NCBI RefSeq assembly: GCF_037975245.1
Contig: NC_092565.1
Location: 13,295,499-13,359,498 of the forward strand
DNA length: 64,000 nt
Source: Apostichopus japonicus
Lineage: Eukaryota > Echinodermata > Holothuroidea > Aspidochirotida > Stichopodidae
Direction of reading: 5' to 3'
Positions 1-12,700 of the stretch are shown here, piece by piece; the stretch's first letter is position 1, and each line of letters starts with the position of its first letter. Made by a program: the position numbers and the translations under genes. The notes under the pieces were generated by a model, which worked only from the letters and a program-made list of their open reading frames with translations, was not told the origin of the DNA and made no database searches.

Positions 1-2880
1 CAGCTCGTACAGTGCGCCAAGCCATCGCGCCACTGTATGAACTGAGATGTTAGGTGGATTAACTAATACTTACAGCTCCCCGTGTAGGCACGAGCTGTAA
101 AAGATCGGCAAAAAACCTCACAGGGTATCGAACCACGGAAGCAAAAGAGAGTCTCGATCATAAGCTCGTACAGTGCGCAAGCCATCGCGCCACTGTATGG
201 ACTGAGATGTTAGGTGGATTAACTAATACTTACAGCTCCCCATGTAGGCACGAGCTGTAAAAGATCGGCAAAAGACGCACGTCACCGGGGTTCGAACCAC
301 CGATGCAAAAGAGAGTCTCGCTCATGAGCTTGTACAGTGCGCCAAGCCATCGCGCCACTGTATGGACTGAGATATTAGTCCGATTAACTAATACTTGCAG
401 CTCCTCATGTAGGCACGAGCTGTAAAAGACGCACGTCACCGGGGTTCGAACCACCGATGCAAAAGAGAGTCTCGCTCATCAGCTCGTACAGTGCGCCAAG
501 CCATCGCGCCACTGTATGGACTGAGATATTAGGCCGATTAACTAATACTTACAGCTCCCCATGTAGGCACGAGCTGTAAAAGATCGGCAAAAGACGCACG
601 TCACCGGGGTTCGAACCACCGATGCAAAAGAGAGTCTCGCTCATCAGTTCGTACAGTGCGCCAAGCCATCGCGCCACTGTATGGACTGAGATATTAGGCC
701 GATTAACTAATACTTACAGCTCCCCATGTAGGCACGAGCTGTAAAAGATCGGCAAAAGACGCACCTCACCGGGGTTCGAACCACCGATGCAAAAGAGAGT
801 CTCGCTCATCAGCTCGTACAGTGCGCCAAGCCATCGCGCCACTGTATGGACTGAGATATTAGGCCGATTAATTAATACTTACAGCTCCCCATGTAGGCAC
901 GAGCTGTAAAAGACGCACCTCACCGGGGTTCGAACCACCGATGCAAAAGAGAGTCTCGCTCATCAGCTCGTACAGTGCGCCAAGCCATCGCGCCACTGTA
1001 TGGACTGAGAAATTAGGCCGATTAACTAATACTTACAGCTCCCCATGTAGGCACGAGCTGTAAAAGATCGGCAAAAGACGCACGTCACCGGGGTTCGAAC
1101 CACCGATGCAAAAGAGAGTCTCGCTCATCAGCTCGTACAGTGCTCCAAGCCATCGCGCCACTGTATGGACTGAGATATTAGGCCGATTAACTAATACTTA
1201 CAGCTCCCCATGTAGGCACGAGCTGTAAAAGATCGGCAAAAGACGCACGTCACCGGGGTTCGAACCACCGATGCAAAAGAGAGTCTCGCTCATCAGCTCG
1301 TACAGTGCGCCAAGCCATCGCGCCACTGTATGGACTGAGATATTAGGCCGATTAACTAATCCTTAAAGCTCCCCATGTAGGCACGAGCTGTAAAAGATCG
1401 GCAAAAGACGCACGTCACCGGGGTTCGAACCACCGATGCAAAAGAGAGTCTCGCTCATCAGCTCGTACAGTGCGCCAAGCCATCGCGCCACTGTATGGAC
1501 TGAGATATTAGGCCGATTAACTAATACTTACAGCTCCCCATGTAGGCACGAGCTGTAAAAGACGCACGTCACCGGGGTTCGAACCACCGATGCAAAAGAG
1601 AGTCTCGCTCATCAGCTCGTACAGTGCGCCAAGCCATCGCGCCACTGTATGGACTGAGATATTAGGCCGATTGACTAATACTTACAGCTCCCCATGTAGG
1701 CACGAGCTGTAAAAGACGCACGTCACCGGGGTTCGAACCACCGATGCAAAAGAGAGTCTCGCTCATCAGCTCGTACAGTGCGCCAAGCCATCGCGCCACT
1801 GTATGAACTGAGATGTTAGGTGGATTAACTAATACTTACAGCTCCCCGTGTAGGCACGAGCTGTAAAAGATCGGCAAAAGACCTCACAGGGTATCGAACC
1901 ACGGAAGCAAAAGCGAGTCTCGATCATCAGCTCGTACAGTGCGCCAAGCCATCGCGCCACTGTATGGACTGAGATGTTAGGTGGATTAACTAATAATTAC
2001 AGCTCCCCGTGTAGGCACGAGCTGTAAAAGATCGGCAAAAGACCTCACAGGGTATCGAACCACGGAAGCAAAAGAGAGTCTCGATCATCAGCTCGTACAG
2101 TGCGCAAAGCCATCACGCCACTGTATGGACTGAGATATTAGGTGGATTAACTAGTAATTACAGCTCCCCGTGTAGTCACGAGCTGTAAAAGATCGGCAAA
2201 AGACGTCACCGGGGTTCGAACCACGGATGCAAAAGAGAGTCTCGATCATCAGCTCGTACAGTGCACCAAGCCATCGCGCCACTGTATGGACTGAGATATT
2301 AGATGGATTAACTAATACTTACTGCTCCCGTGTAGGCACGAGCTGTAAAAGATCGGCAAAAGACGTCACCGGGGTTCGAACCACGGATGCAAAAGAGAGT
2401 CTCGATCATCAGCTCGTACAGTGCGCCAAGCCATCGCGCCACTGTATGGACTGAGATATTAGGTGGATTAACTACTACCTACAGCTCCCCGTGTAGGCAC
2501 GAGCTGTAAAAGATCGGCAAAAGACGTCACCGGGGTTCGAACCACGGATGCAAAAGAGAGTCTCGATCATCAGCTCGTAAAGTGCGCCAAGCCATCGCGC
2601 CACTGTATGGACTGAGATGTTAGGTGGATTAACTAATACTTACAGCTCCCCGTGTAGTCACGAGCTGTAAAAGATCGGCAAAAGACGTCACCGGGGTTCG
2701 AACCACGGATGCAAAAGATAGTCTCGATCATCAGCTCGAACAGTGCGCCAAGCCATTGCGCCACTATATGGACTGAGATATTAGCCCGATTAACTTATAG
2801 TTACAGCTCCCCATGTAGGCACGAGCTGTAAAAGATCGCAAAAGACGTCACCGGGGTTTGAACCACCGATGCAAAAGAGA
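1..2880 (-). repeat. Tandem array of ~165-bp tRNA-like units
   Basis: About 18 head-to-tail units of roughly 155 or 166 bp fill the left edge and continue out of the window; the short form lacks about 10 bp next to the B-box side. Read on the minus strand, each unit has an A-box-like TGGCTTGGCGCA, then a B-box-like GGTTCGAACCCC about 51 bases later, then TTTT runs 15-30 bases further on. That is the order of an internal Pol III promoter and terminator. I could not fold a full tRNA cloverleaf, so this is a tRNA-derived satellite or tandem SINE rather than a functional tRNA cluster. The short open frames in it are repeat artefacts. The last unit decays at about 2880 into a T-rich stretch. Confidence 0.85.
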
Positions 2881-5800
2881 GTCTCGTTCATTCATTTATT
2901 CATTCGTTTTTTTTCACATATTACAATGTGATAAATTAGTACCTACAGAGGGTTTATCGGAGTTAGGTCTCATCCAAAAACTGACATCCAGACTTGCTGA
3001 GGTAAAGACCAACTATATTGCAGAAGTTGTTTCTGAAGTCTGTTCAAGAGATTTTACTTGGTGTTAGGATATCATGTTTGTCAATCACCACTATTTCATT
3101 GTAATTGAATAAACTAGGTCAGTGAGCTAAGGACAATTTCCTCTTATCATCATCACTCTCGTAATTGTACACATACATGTCAAGGGACTACAAAACAAAT
3201 TTATTTACACACACACACAAAATTCCATAGAGAAGGCAAACAATCATATGCTAGTTTTCTACTTTATTCACTTTCAGGAATGTGCAATATAGTGCAATGA
3301 TTGCCAAAGTAGTCCACAAGCTTAGAATTTATAGGGTTAATTAGAGTAAAAGTAAGAGTCCATTGTTCCATGGAGATCTGAAACAAGGATATCACTAGTG
3401 CAAGAAAGGACAACAACAGGTCTGAGAGTCCAAGGACATCACCAGTAAAACATTATTGACACAAATGCTCAATGACTGCTGTAGTCTACAGACATAACTA
3501 GTCTACATTGGCATCAAAAGGAGTCATGGCCCAAGCCATTATGTGTTCCACAGACATCACTAGTACAGAATGGGAGATATAATGGCCCAAAGGGCTAATG
3601 AAGTTCATAGCCATCACTACATAAAGCTAACTTGACTTCAAATCAAGCCTATTTTCAGAGAATAACATTCTCCTTTGATATGACTGAATTTTGAAGTTTT
3701 TGTATTTGTTCTGAGAGAGGGAGTACTGAACTAAAACATCATCCTCATTTCTCCACTGAGGTGACAGTGTATAGCTATGGACCCAGAATGTTTCAGTCCT
3801 TTCCATGTATTCCATCCCATTAATCTTTTGGTCAGTTTTTAGTTACAAAGCACATTAATCACTAAAAGTTCAAATGCAAGTACCTAAATGTAAAACGACA
3901 TCATTGTTCTAGACAAAGTTCATAATGATCTATACATGTAAAGCTCTGCTTCACATGTGATAAAAATGCAGTCAGAAAACATTCCAAATTTTTTCCGCAA
4001 ATAAAGTCCGCCAGAAAACTTTATAGGCAAAAGTAACGGGGGTAGCATTTTGAATGCTAACTGAAAATTTATTTAAAAAAGCCAAAAACAACCAAACTGC
4101 ATACTTAACTTTTCCAAATCTGTGTGCTAACTTAAAGAAAGATGTGAATGAAATGATCAAAGGAAATCTCTCTTAGTTAAACTGAAGGATGCTATTTTGT
4201 GGAACCTGAAATATCTTCAAAAACTAGTACTGCAAGTACTGCATGAATTTGGTACTGTTATCACTTCATATTCTATTGAAAAACATGTAAGAAACTAATC
4301 AAAAAGCTTGTTTCAGATTTAAGCAATCATATAAGTCCATTTCAGCACCTCAACATTACCATCAATATACTCTTCAACATTACTCCGCCAAGAAAGCAAC
4401 TGTTACTTCATCTTGTACTTCAAAGTCACAACCTAGCAGAAAGCCACTGCCTTTCAGTAGCCTAACACAATCAGCTTAACCTAACTCTGACCTAACTACA
4501 AAGAAAAGTCACTATACAAACCTAGTCAAAACCTAGCAGAAAGCCAATGCCTTTCAGTAGCCTAACACACTCAGCTTACCTAACTCTGAATTAACTACAA
4601 CAAGAGTAGTCACTACACACCATAGGGAATATGAACCAAACATTTTGACAAAGAGTGACTGCTTGTGATATTCCCTTTGGAATCTAAACTCACTTCTAAC
4701 CAGGAATATTTTATGCAAACCACAAATATAAAATCTTCGATAAAGAGATAAGCCACGCTGAGAAAGCAGCCATCGTAACCCATCTTAAAGATAGTTCTAC
4801 AAACACTCAATTTCAAAGTAAAAAGATGCCAATTTTAATTCTTAAAATCAGTAGCTCCCAAATGAAAAATAATCAGTAATTTTTAGAAGCAATTGTATTC
4901 AGCATTCCTTTCTATTATTTCAGAGAAAAGGAAGAGATCTATTTAATGGCCATCTTATTTTTTTTAAATTTATGCTATGTTTGGTGATAACTTCTTTGTG
5001 TTTTGTACATGAGGCGAACATGTCAGCAAAACATGCTCGTTAGTTAGTGATACAGTAACGAACACCAAGGTAAAAAGTTTTTCAAAGAAGTCTACATTTT
5101 ACTAGATTCTTTTAGATAATAGTCAGTACATTGTCTCATTTGTTTTTTGTTTTGTTTTTAATTCCTGTGAGGTGTTACCTTTCAAAGAAGAGAATTCTCC
5201 CCTTATGGACATATCCTTCTACCTGAATTTGCTATTACTTTGTGTACTATTCATGGGAATTTTTTGAGTACTTGTTCTTCAAATGAATGTTAATAAAATG
5301 GTTGGTAACAATTACACAAAGGCATCCAAGGTTGGTGACCTTAGCATGCCCAACCTAGAGAAATCTAAGAGTACAAATGCAGTCGAATACAAGGAACAGC
5401 TGCCCTGTATAATGGAAGCTAAGCAAATAAAATAAAATATAGAATACCAAAAAACAAGTACTGCTGGAGGATACAGCCATAGTGTCAGAAAATCTAAAAC
5501 AATTGATAAAAAGTTACCATGTGAAACACCATTGGCAGAATACCAGAGAAAATGGGCTCATGTACTGTGAAAATTTCAAAGATATAAACATATTACTTAC
5601 AAAACCACAAGTTACTGACAAAATTTTGTTTTTTAAATTTTCCTAGTTAAATCATTAATTCAAGGCACTTATCTATACAGCATTAACAATTTGAATACAA
5701 ACAAGGTTGGAATACTCTCCACTTCCATGAATACAATTTCTATTACTCATAATTCTGCATCTCAATAAATGTTTTCCAAAAAGAATAGTTATAATAAAAA

Positions 5801-6161
5801 CAAAGGAAATTTCATCACCATTTTTAAGCATGTAAAGTTTGTACCACTAACTGCAGTCACCAAATAACATATTAACCTAAGTTTAAGATGGAAAAAAAAC
5901 AAATTAAAAATAGGGAAAAATTTTAAAAGTCTTTTGGCTGGAATATCAAATATGAAATTATCCGCATTAATTGCTTGAAGGTAAAGTGTTTGACTCATTG
6001 CTAAGCATTTCCAAAGAACAAAGTTGTAACGGCTCGAAATACTAAAAAACGTACTGATGTCTTACTTCTTGAACTGAAAAAGACTCTTCTACTAGCTTTA
6101 GAAAGCCAGCATGCAGAAACATTGCAGATAGTTTTCCAATCCAAATATGGCTTAAATAGGG
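2881..6161. other. Non-genic DNA downstream of alpha-catenin
   Basis: No gene was recognised here. The stretch is AT-rich, with a short CA run near 3209-3220, a loose repeat of an ACATCACTAGT-like motif at about 3390, 3434, 3492, 3552 and 3611, and one clear 100-bp tandem duplication listed separately. Open frames on both strands are short and look random. Confidence 0.5.
4431..4615. repeat. 100-bp tandem duplication
   Basis: Two adjacent copies begin with ACCTAGCAGAAAGCC at 4431 and 4531 and share blocks such as CTTTCAGTAGCCTAACACA and CCTAACTCTGA. The copies differ at several positions, so the duplication is not very recent. Confidence 0.8.
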
Positions 6162-6167
6162 TTTATT
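6162..6167 (-). promoter_or_regulatory. Candidate poly(A) signal for alpha-catenin
   Basis: TTTATT on the plus strand reads AATAAA on the minus strand, about 400 bases after the alpha-catenin stop codon. It is the first canonical hexamer I see downstream. The region is AT-rich, so chance matches are expected and the true 3' end is unproven. Confidence 0.35.
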
Positions 6168-6565
6168 TAAAGGCAAGCACTGCTACAATGGTGCAGTGGG
6201 AATTAATCAGTATGTTATGCTCGTCAGTCCATGCAAAAAGGGGCTTTTGTTTGCACTATTATTGCCACTTGTGTCAAAGTTAATTCTCAAATGACCTTTG
6301 ACATCAGATATTTCAATTGCAATTACCTCATTTCACAAACCGGCTAACAACTTCACGGTGGATTTACTAAGAGTGAAAAAGCAAATGCAGCGTGGTAACT
6401 GATTAAACTATTCAAATATACAACCCATGGAAACCTCAAGAATTTTAAAAAATTGCTTCGGAGATCCTAAATTTTGGCAAGTCGGCTTTCTTGTCAGAGA
6501 CACTAAACCCTCCGAGAGCCTTTCAGTAATCATTGACCCTAACGATGACTAAATTCAAGGGAAAT

Positions 6566-6727
6566 TTAAAAAATCCCCTTCTCTCTAAATTCACTGAGAG
6601 CTTGCACTGGGTTGATGTCCTTCTTCTTGGCCGACTTTCTGATCCGTGCTTCAATATCGGCTGAAGGTTCCATCGGTACCAGCGGCTTCTTCTCTGGTGC
6701 TTTCATCTTCCACTGTACGGATTGAAG
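6566..6727 (-). CDS. CTNNA: Alpha-catenin coding exon 20 (C-terminus, stop)
   Basis: Encodes residues 855-907. It follows a CAG acceptor, begins with LQSVQWKMKAPEKKPLV and ends with NPVQALSEFREKGIF then TAA. This is the C-terminal tail of the actin-binding domain. The KMKAPEKKPLV and NPVQALSEF blocks are near-identical to vertebrates, while the middle (MEPSADIEARIRKS) and the last residues differ. Confidence 0.96.
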   Translation of the reverse strand, partial: LQSVQWKMKAPEKKPLVPMEPSADIEARIRKSAKKKDINPVQALSEFREKGIF

Positions 6728-9700
6728 CTGGAAAAGAACAAAGAAGAATTCTGTAGTGAAACGAAAACGGTCTGGTCCAAAAACACTGATAATGTACGAC
6801 TCACACAGAGAGAGGAGTACAGAGGGAGAATCAGTGTACTTTAAATACTTTGAACAGTTAGAGATAAAGATTTATAACATTTTAGACCATCTTACGTAAC
6901 ATACACATGTCAAAATAGACAATGTATGATCATACTCTTTCAAACATTATAGCGATTGCCTAATAATTCCAGAGATGAGGAATAATGGCCACAAATGCTT
7001 CTCGGCCCACATTTCAGGGTTGTACGGAGAGTGGATACAATTTGTGGTCAAATGGGTTCTTCCTTTAATTGGTGTCAAATCATCAACTCAAAACAATACA
7101 TGACATGATTTCTGTATGTAGGTGTAGGGGACAGATTGAGCGGGAATGACTTATAGGGAAAATGCCATGCAAATTACTATACAAGTAGCAGAATGTGTAA
7201 CAGTTTTATACGCAGGAACATTAATACTTTACGAGAGACAAAAATTCATAGCCGTCAAAACTGCTACACAAAATTTGATCCCTAAATTATACCCCTGTGG
7301 AAGACTTCTTTGATTGTGTGGAGTGGCGTGGCAGTAACTTTGGGCATTATGGCAGATCTCTACCAGAGACAAGCATTATTTCTGGCTGTGACGTCACTCA
7401 CACACAGATTTTTACTTACATCTATTCCTGACTTGCGCTTGTACTTGGTAGATGCCACATACGAGGCCTTCACGGTCAGCACCACTGCTATCATAAGATT
7501 CTTGGCAGCTTGAATAAGAGACGTTGCACTCTCCAGCTGAAGAAGGGAGGAAGAAGAAAAAAACATGATATTTTCCAGATATTAATTTCGATATCATAAG
7601 CAAACAACATGCATATTGCAAAATGGCATGGCCTCTTCAGGTTAGAGCGACAACATGTCTGCGTCTTCTCCGAAGACTGACCGAAAAAGAATGTATGATA
7701 CAACTTGGTGTTCATCCAAGACCATTGCTTTGATGGGGTTTTCTACTACAAAAATATTGGCTTTCTAACTCTTGAGATATATTTAGCTAACATATAAGTT
7801 TATTACTGAATAACTACAGATAAATTGCAGTACTCCTCCCCCACCCCTTCCCCCCCTCCCCCCCATTAATCATGTTTTTATATAGACAAACTCCCTACCC
7901 CAGACACCACGACCTCTCCGCTGATGCTCTGTATCTCTGCTTTGACTTTGCTGGTGATGTTCAACTGGTGGCAGTAGAGAGCGATCCTCTGAAGATAAGC
8001 AATTAGATCCTCTTTGGAAGATGAATGAGGACACTGCAATAAAACAAAGAACACATGAATCACAGCAACTGACTGGATTAAAAATACCTCATACCTGCTA
8101 GAAATCTTTAATTTAAATTACTTTAGTTATATTATGAGTAAAGAAGGAGAAGAAATCAACTTGCGACTATTGATTTGAAATACCATATAGATACAAAATT
8201 CATTCTTGCAATTAAATTTTTATCCTACATTTGCACTAACATTAAAGTGCTCCAAAGAGGCTATGTAGATATATAGCATACATATAACTAGCAACTGCGA
8301 TTAAAGTACACTGCTGTTAGTATGTAGGCATATAGATAAATCATTCGGACTACCTACATCAAAAGCTGAAGTGGCTAGGATATTAGAATTCTATGTTTCA
8401 AACATTGACGATTCTGTGCATTAAAATTCTGTGTCAGAATCATATGATTCTTGATATAAGAATTCCAGAACCTAGTTAATGGTGTTAAGGATAGAATTCT
8501 ATGTTTCTGATTATTCTGTTTCAGAATTCAATGGTACTAGGTATGAAAATTCTGTTTCAGAATAATATGAGTCTAGATATTAGAATCTCAGAAACTAGTA
8601 AATGGTGCAAGGGATAGAATTCTATATTTCTGAGTATGAAAATTCTGTTTCAGAATTCAATGGTTCTAGGTATTAAAATTCTGTTTTTCAGTATAATATG
8701 ACTCTTGATATTAGAATTCTACGTTTCAGAAATCTGTGCTTCCAAGTATTTAAAATCTCTTACAGAATTCTGTGAGTTTGAGCATTAGAATTTCGTTTTC
8801 AGAATTCAATTGATTCTTGGCATTGGTATTCATCGTGCTATTTTATGTTGCCCTTTATCATCCTGCTGAGACTAAAGATGTCAACAAACTCAGAGATGAT
8901 TCTGTCTCTAACATCATCATGATGATATTAATATATCTCACCTTATCTGCGATATCCCTGGCAAGTTTATCAAGCTTGGAGCCAGCATCTGCAATCTTCT
9001 TGGCAGCATTGATCACATCCATGGTTGTCTTTAGTGGTCCTTTACCTCTGCAAAAGATGCACAAGAAGACCGTGTAGTAAACAAGTAAACAACTCATTAA
9101 TAGCAACTACTTTACTGACAGATCATTACAACCATATTCCCATTTTCAACCATTTTATTTTTATACATGCAAACAACTAGTGGAATGCTCCCTGAGAATA
9201 ATACAAAGTATTCCACCATGCCCCAAACTGGCTGAACTGAGATTTTGTTTGTTTCAGATATTTTTGCAAGTTGACAGTTTTTCTAAAGTTGTTGCATCGT
9301 ATTCAAATTTGTCAAATTGATTATTAGATATGATTATTGTAAAGAGACTGTGTTGGCAATGTGTTCATGTTCAGTACATATTAATACAAAGGGGAGATTT
9401 TATTTAAATTGAGGGGTGGGGAGAGGGGGGGTATTTCTTATGTTTTTGACAAATTCGGAAGGTTTCTACAGTTCTCATAATTTACTTAATCTGAAGTATG
9501 CAACTGTTTCATAGAGGTGTGGGTCCTCCCTCCTTTTGGAAAATAATTCAGATATGCTTTGAAAAAAAAAGAACTTTTCTTATCCGATCTTTCGGTACAA
9601 TACAGTTGGGAGAAGATCGATGCAAGAATTGAAAGGTAGCAGTGCGTGCATCATGTGTGGCTATCCTCCAAATATCAGAAATATCCCTGCATCCAACAAG

Positions 9701-12700
9701 ATACTCAGACACTCAGAGAAACCTCCCAGGAAAGAGCTTTGGTGGCATATCCACAGGGGAAAGGGAAGAAGGGGGAGGGGGGGTGGGGAGGAGGAAACAA
9801 GAGGCAAGGCCATCTCTTGTTTTGTTCATACCTGGTGAAATCTGTCATTTCCATCATGATCATACACATCTGTCTGGCCAGGATGATGATGTCGTTGCCG
9901 CTGTCATCCCACTTAGCAACCTCTTGGTCCAGTTTAGCTTTCTCGATTCTAAACAGCTCCACCTGTTCTAGAATCTTCTCTCTCTCTTCATCTGGTAGTT
10001 TTCTCATCATGGCCTGATGAAGGAAAGAAATAATGAACAATTTAATTTAATTTAATGATGGTGAAGAATGGTAGTTTTCTCATCATGGCCTGATGAAGGA
10101 AAGAAATAATGAACAATTTAATTTAATATAATTTAATGATGGTGAAGAATGGTAGTTTTCTCATCTTGGCCTGATGAAGGAAAGAAACAATGAACAATTT
10201 AATTTAATTAATCATGGTGAAGAATGATATCATAAGAGACGAATGTGGTACTACAAGGTAGCCTGCCCTCACCCGCTACTCAGTAACATGAATCCACATA
10301 CCACAACGTTTATCCATCATTTACTTTCTTTGGAGTTTAAGTGTTTAAACGCTAAGGGTGTCAACCTCATGCACACACACCCACACAAGCAGATGTGTTT
10401 TACTTGTATTCAGACCGAGGACCCCATTGTTTTTTCCATAGTTCAAATCCACGTTCCCTTACATTAACAATACCCCATAACAATAGAATTCTTTCGAGGA
10501 AGTGGTGATTCTTTAGAAATCACATCCGAGGACCTGGAATACTTTTGTTCAAGTCCTCAGTCAGAATACAAAACAAGTGCACACACACACACAGGTTCAC
10601 AAGAGATCAGTTTCTTACCTTTCTGTGTGTTACAGCATATCTAAATTACGAGAAACAGTTAAGTGGGAAACACAAGCAGCTGCTTGACGTTTAATATGCT
10701 ACTCACCCTGGAGGTTACTCCTTCCGGTAGGTTTTCCTCCGCCTCGGTATGGTAACTCGCTAAACGGAGAAACAAATTTTAACAAACAGAAAATCATCAG
10801 TTACACTACCATCTTTGTCATCAACTCAAGTAAGACTTTCGTAACAGAAACTTACGTTTATTTTTCCACTTTTGTACCAGAACTGAACACATTTATAAAC
10901 ATTTCAAACAGGTTTAGGAATAAAATGTTCTAGTTTTGTTTAATAATTTCTGTTTCTCATGCCATCATGGATCACTCGGGATTAAACTTAGTCACAACTT
11001 GACTATTGTAAATTTGTCAGTAACAAATATAACAACAATGAAGAAGAGGAATTCTAAATACAACAGCTTCCATAAAAATTTAAGTTTACACAAAATGTTT
11101 TTGAAAAACGTTTTTGGCCTCAACAGAAAGATGTAATTCATGAGACCAAATGTTAAACCACATGGATAGCATATGATTATCCTTAAAAAAAAGAATGCAT
11201 ATGGAAAAAAATGACAGTAATGTAATGTTTACAGTGTGTGAAATGTCCCCCCCCCCCCCCCAAGGGTACTCTGTTGTTTATATGAAGTTGAAAAACATGT
11301 TTGGGTTCAGTTATTAGAATTTATACAACAATGGATTAACATTTAGGCCTGCACTAAGAAGCTGACCACATTATTAAATGTGGCCTTAAAGGAGCATTTC
11401 TGATAAAATAAATACCTACTGAAATTGTCCTAGCCATTTTTTATTTTTTTTTATTTTGGGTTTTGACAAATCAAGACTGAAATTCTACCTAAAGCCATCC
11501 TTTATACACCAAATGAACCCCTGGAAAAATATCAAATTTACATTATTGGTAATAATGAAAATTAAATAAACCATACAAGGTGCAATGTTGAAGATTACAG
11601 TAGTAACACAAAGGAAATAAAAATCCAGCTTACATTTACTCCTGTTATCGTAAGGCTGCTGTTCATATTCTTCACTATCTGATTCAATCTCATCCAATGG
11701 CTACAAAGAAACAGAATGAAAAGGGTATAAAATATTTAAGAAGATCATGTAAAAATCCATGCAAATAGCAATTGATCAGCAAGAATGACATAAATATTTG
11801 AAGGAAAGTAAAAATGTATTTCATAAATGAGGAGACTATATTTACATTGCTGATATATGCCAGGCTTGTAGCGAGCCTGTAAAATATTTGTCATTAACTT
11901 CTACTGTAAACTCTGGGTTAATAGAAACTAGTACAAGAATATATACTCATACTTGCGATTACAGTCTTGTACTCATAAATGGTACTCATAAATGGTACTC
12001 ACACCAACGAGAATTCTACTAGTACTTGTACTCATCTTGTTTATACTGGTACTAAAAGTCGAGTACATTTTCTGATAGATTACTAATGGATACTGAATAT
12101 AGCATTGAATTTATAAGGTGTAACTAATACAGCACAAACGTTACAAAAAGGAATCTAACACACTTTCCTGCAGGTGACTGGGAAGCAGAGTGAAATTGTC
12201 ACAGGGCTGATGTTTAGATGAGTACACTTTCATACAGACTTGGGTAATCATTCTTGCCACTTGAGGCATTCTGTAAACACTGAACTAACTGAAGTTGAGT
12301 TTCCCTACAGGCCTTAATATTGATGTAGAACCTATTCAGATGTACCAGCAGCTAAGCTTTCTTGACACTACTTTATGTGAATTTTCTAATGTATCAAATG
12401 GACAGCACAATGCTGAGATATAATATTTCATCTGATCCATAACGCTTTTCCGGTGAACAATCATCGACATGTCCCGTCATTATGAGACCTGTCCACAAGA
12501 ATCAACCCTAACGATGGCCTCCCACACCAGTATCTTCCATCCATTTAATAACATCTACAGTACTTCTCACATACGCCTCTACCCCCACCCCCCCCCCCAC
12601 ACACATGTACCATTCCCGTTTGTATTAGCTTTTCAAACCATTCTAAATTAGAGACAAGAGGTTTACATTCTCACCCTAATCATAAGCACTGTCCTCCCAC

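Noticed and set aside
1-2880. Cluster of real tRNA genes or a CRISPR array
   Set aside because: No cloverleaf with a proper acceptor stem could be folded, and the units are uniform throughout rather than repeat plus unique spacer.
9642-10017. Plus-strand open frames of 109-123 codons over 9642-10017
   Set aside because: They overlap alpha-catenin exon 16 on the opposite strand and have no family features; shadows of the real exon and its flanks.
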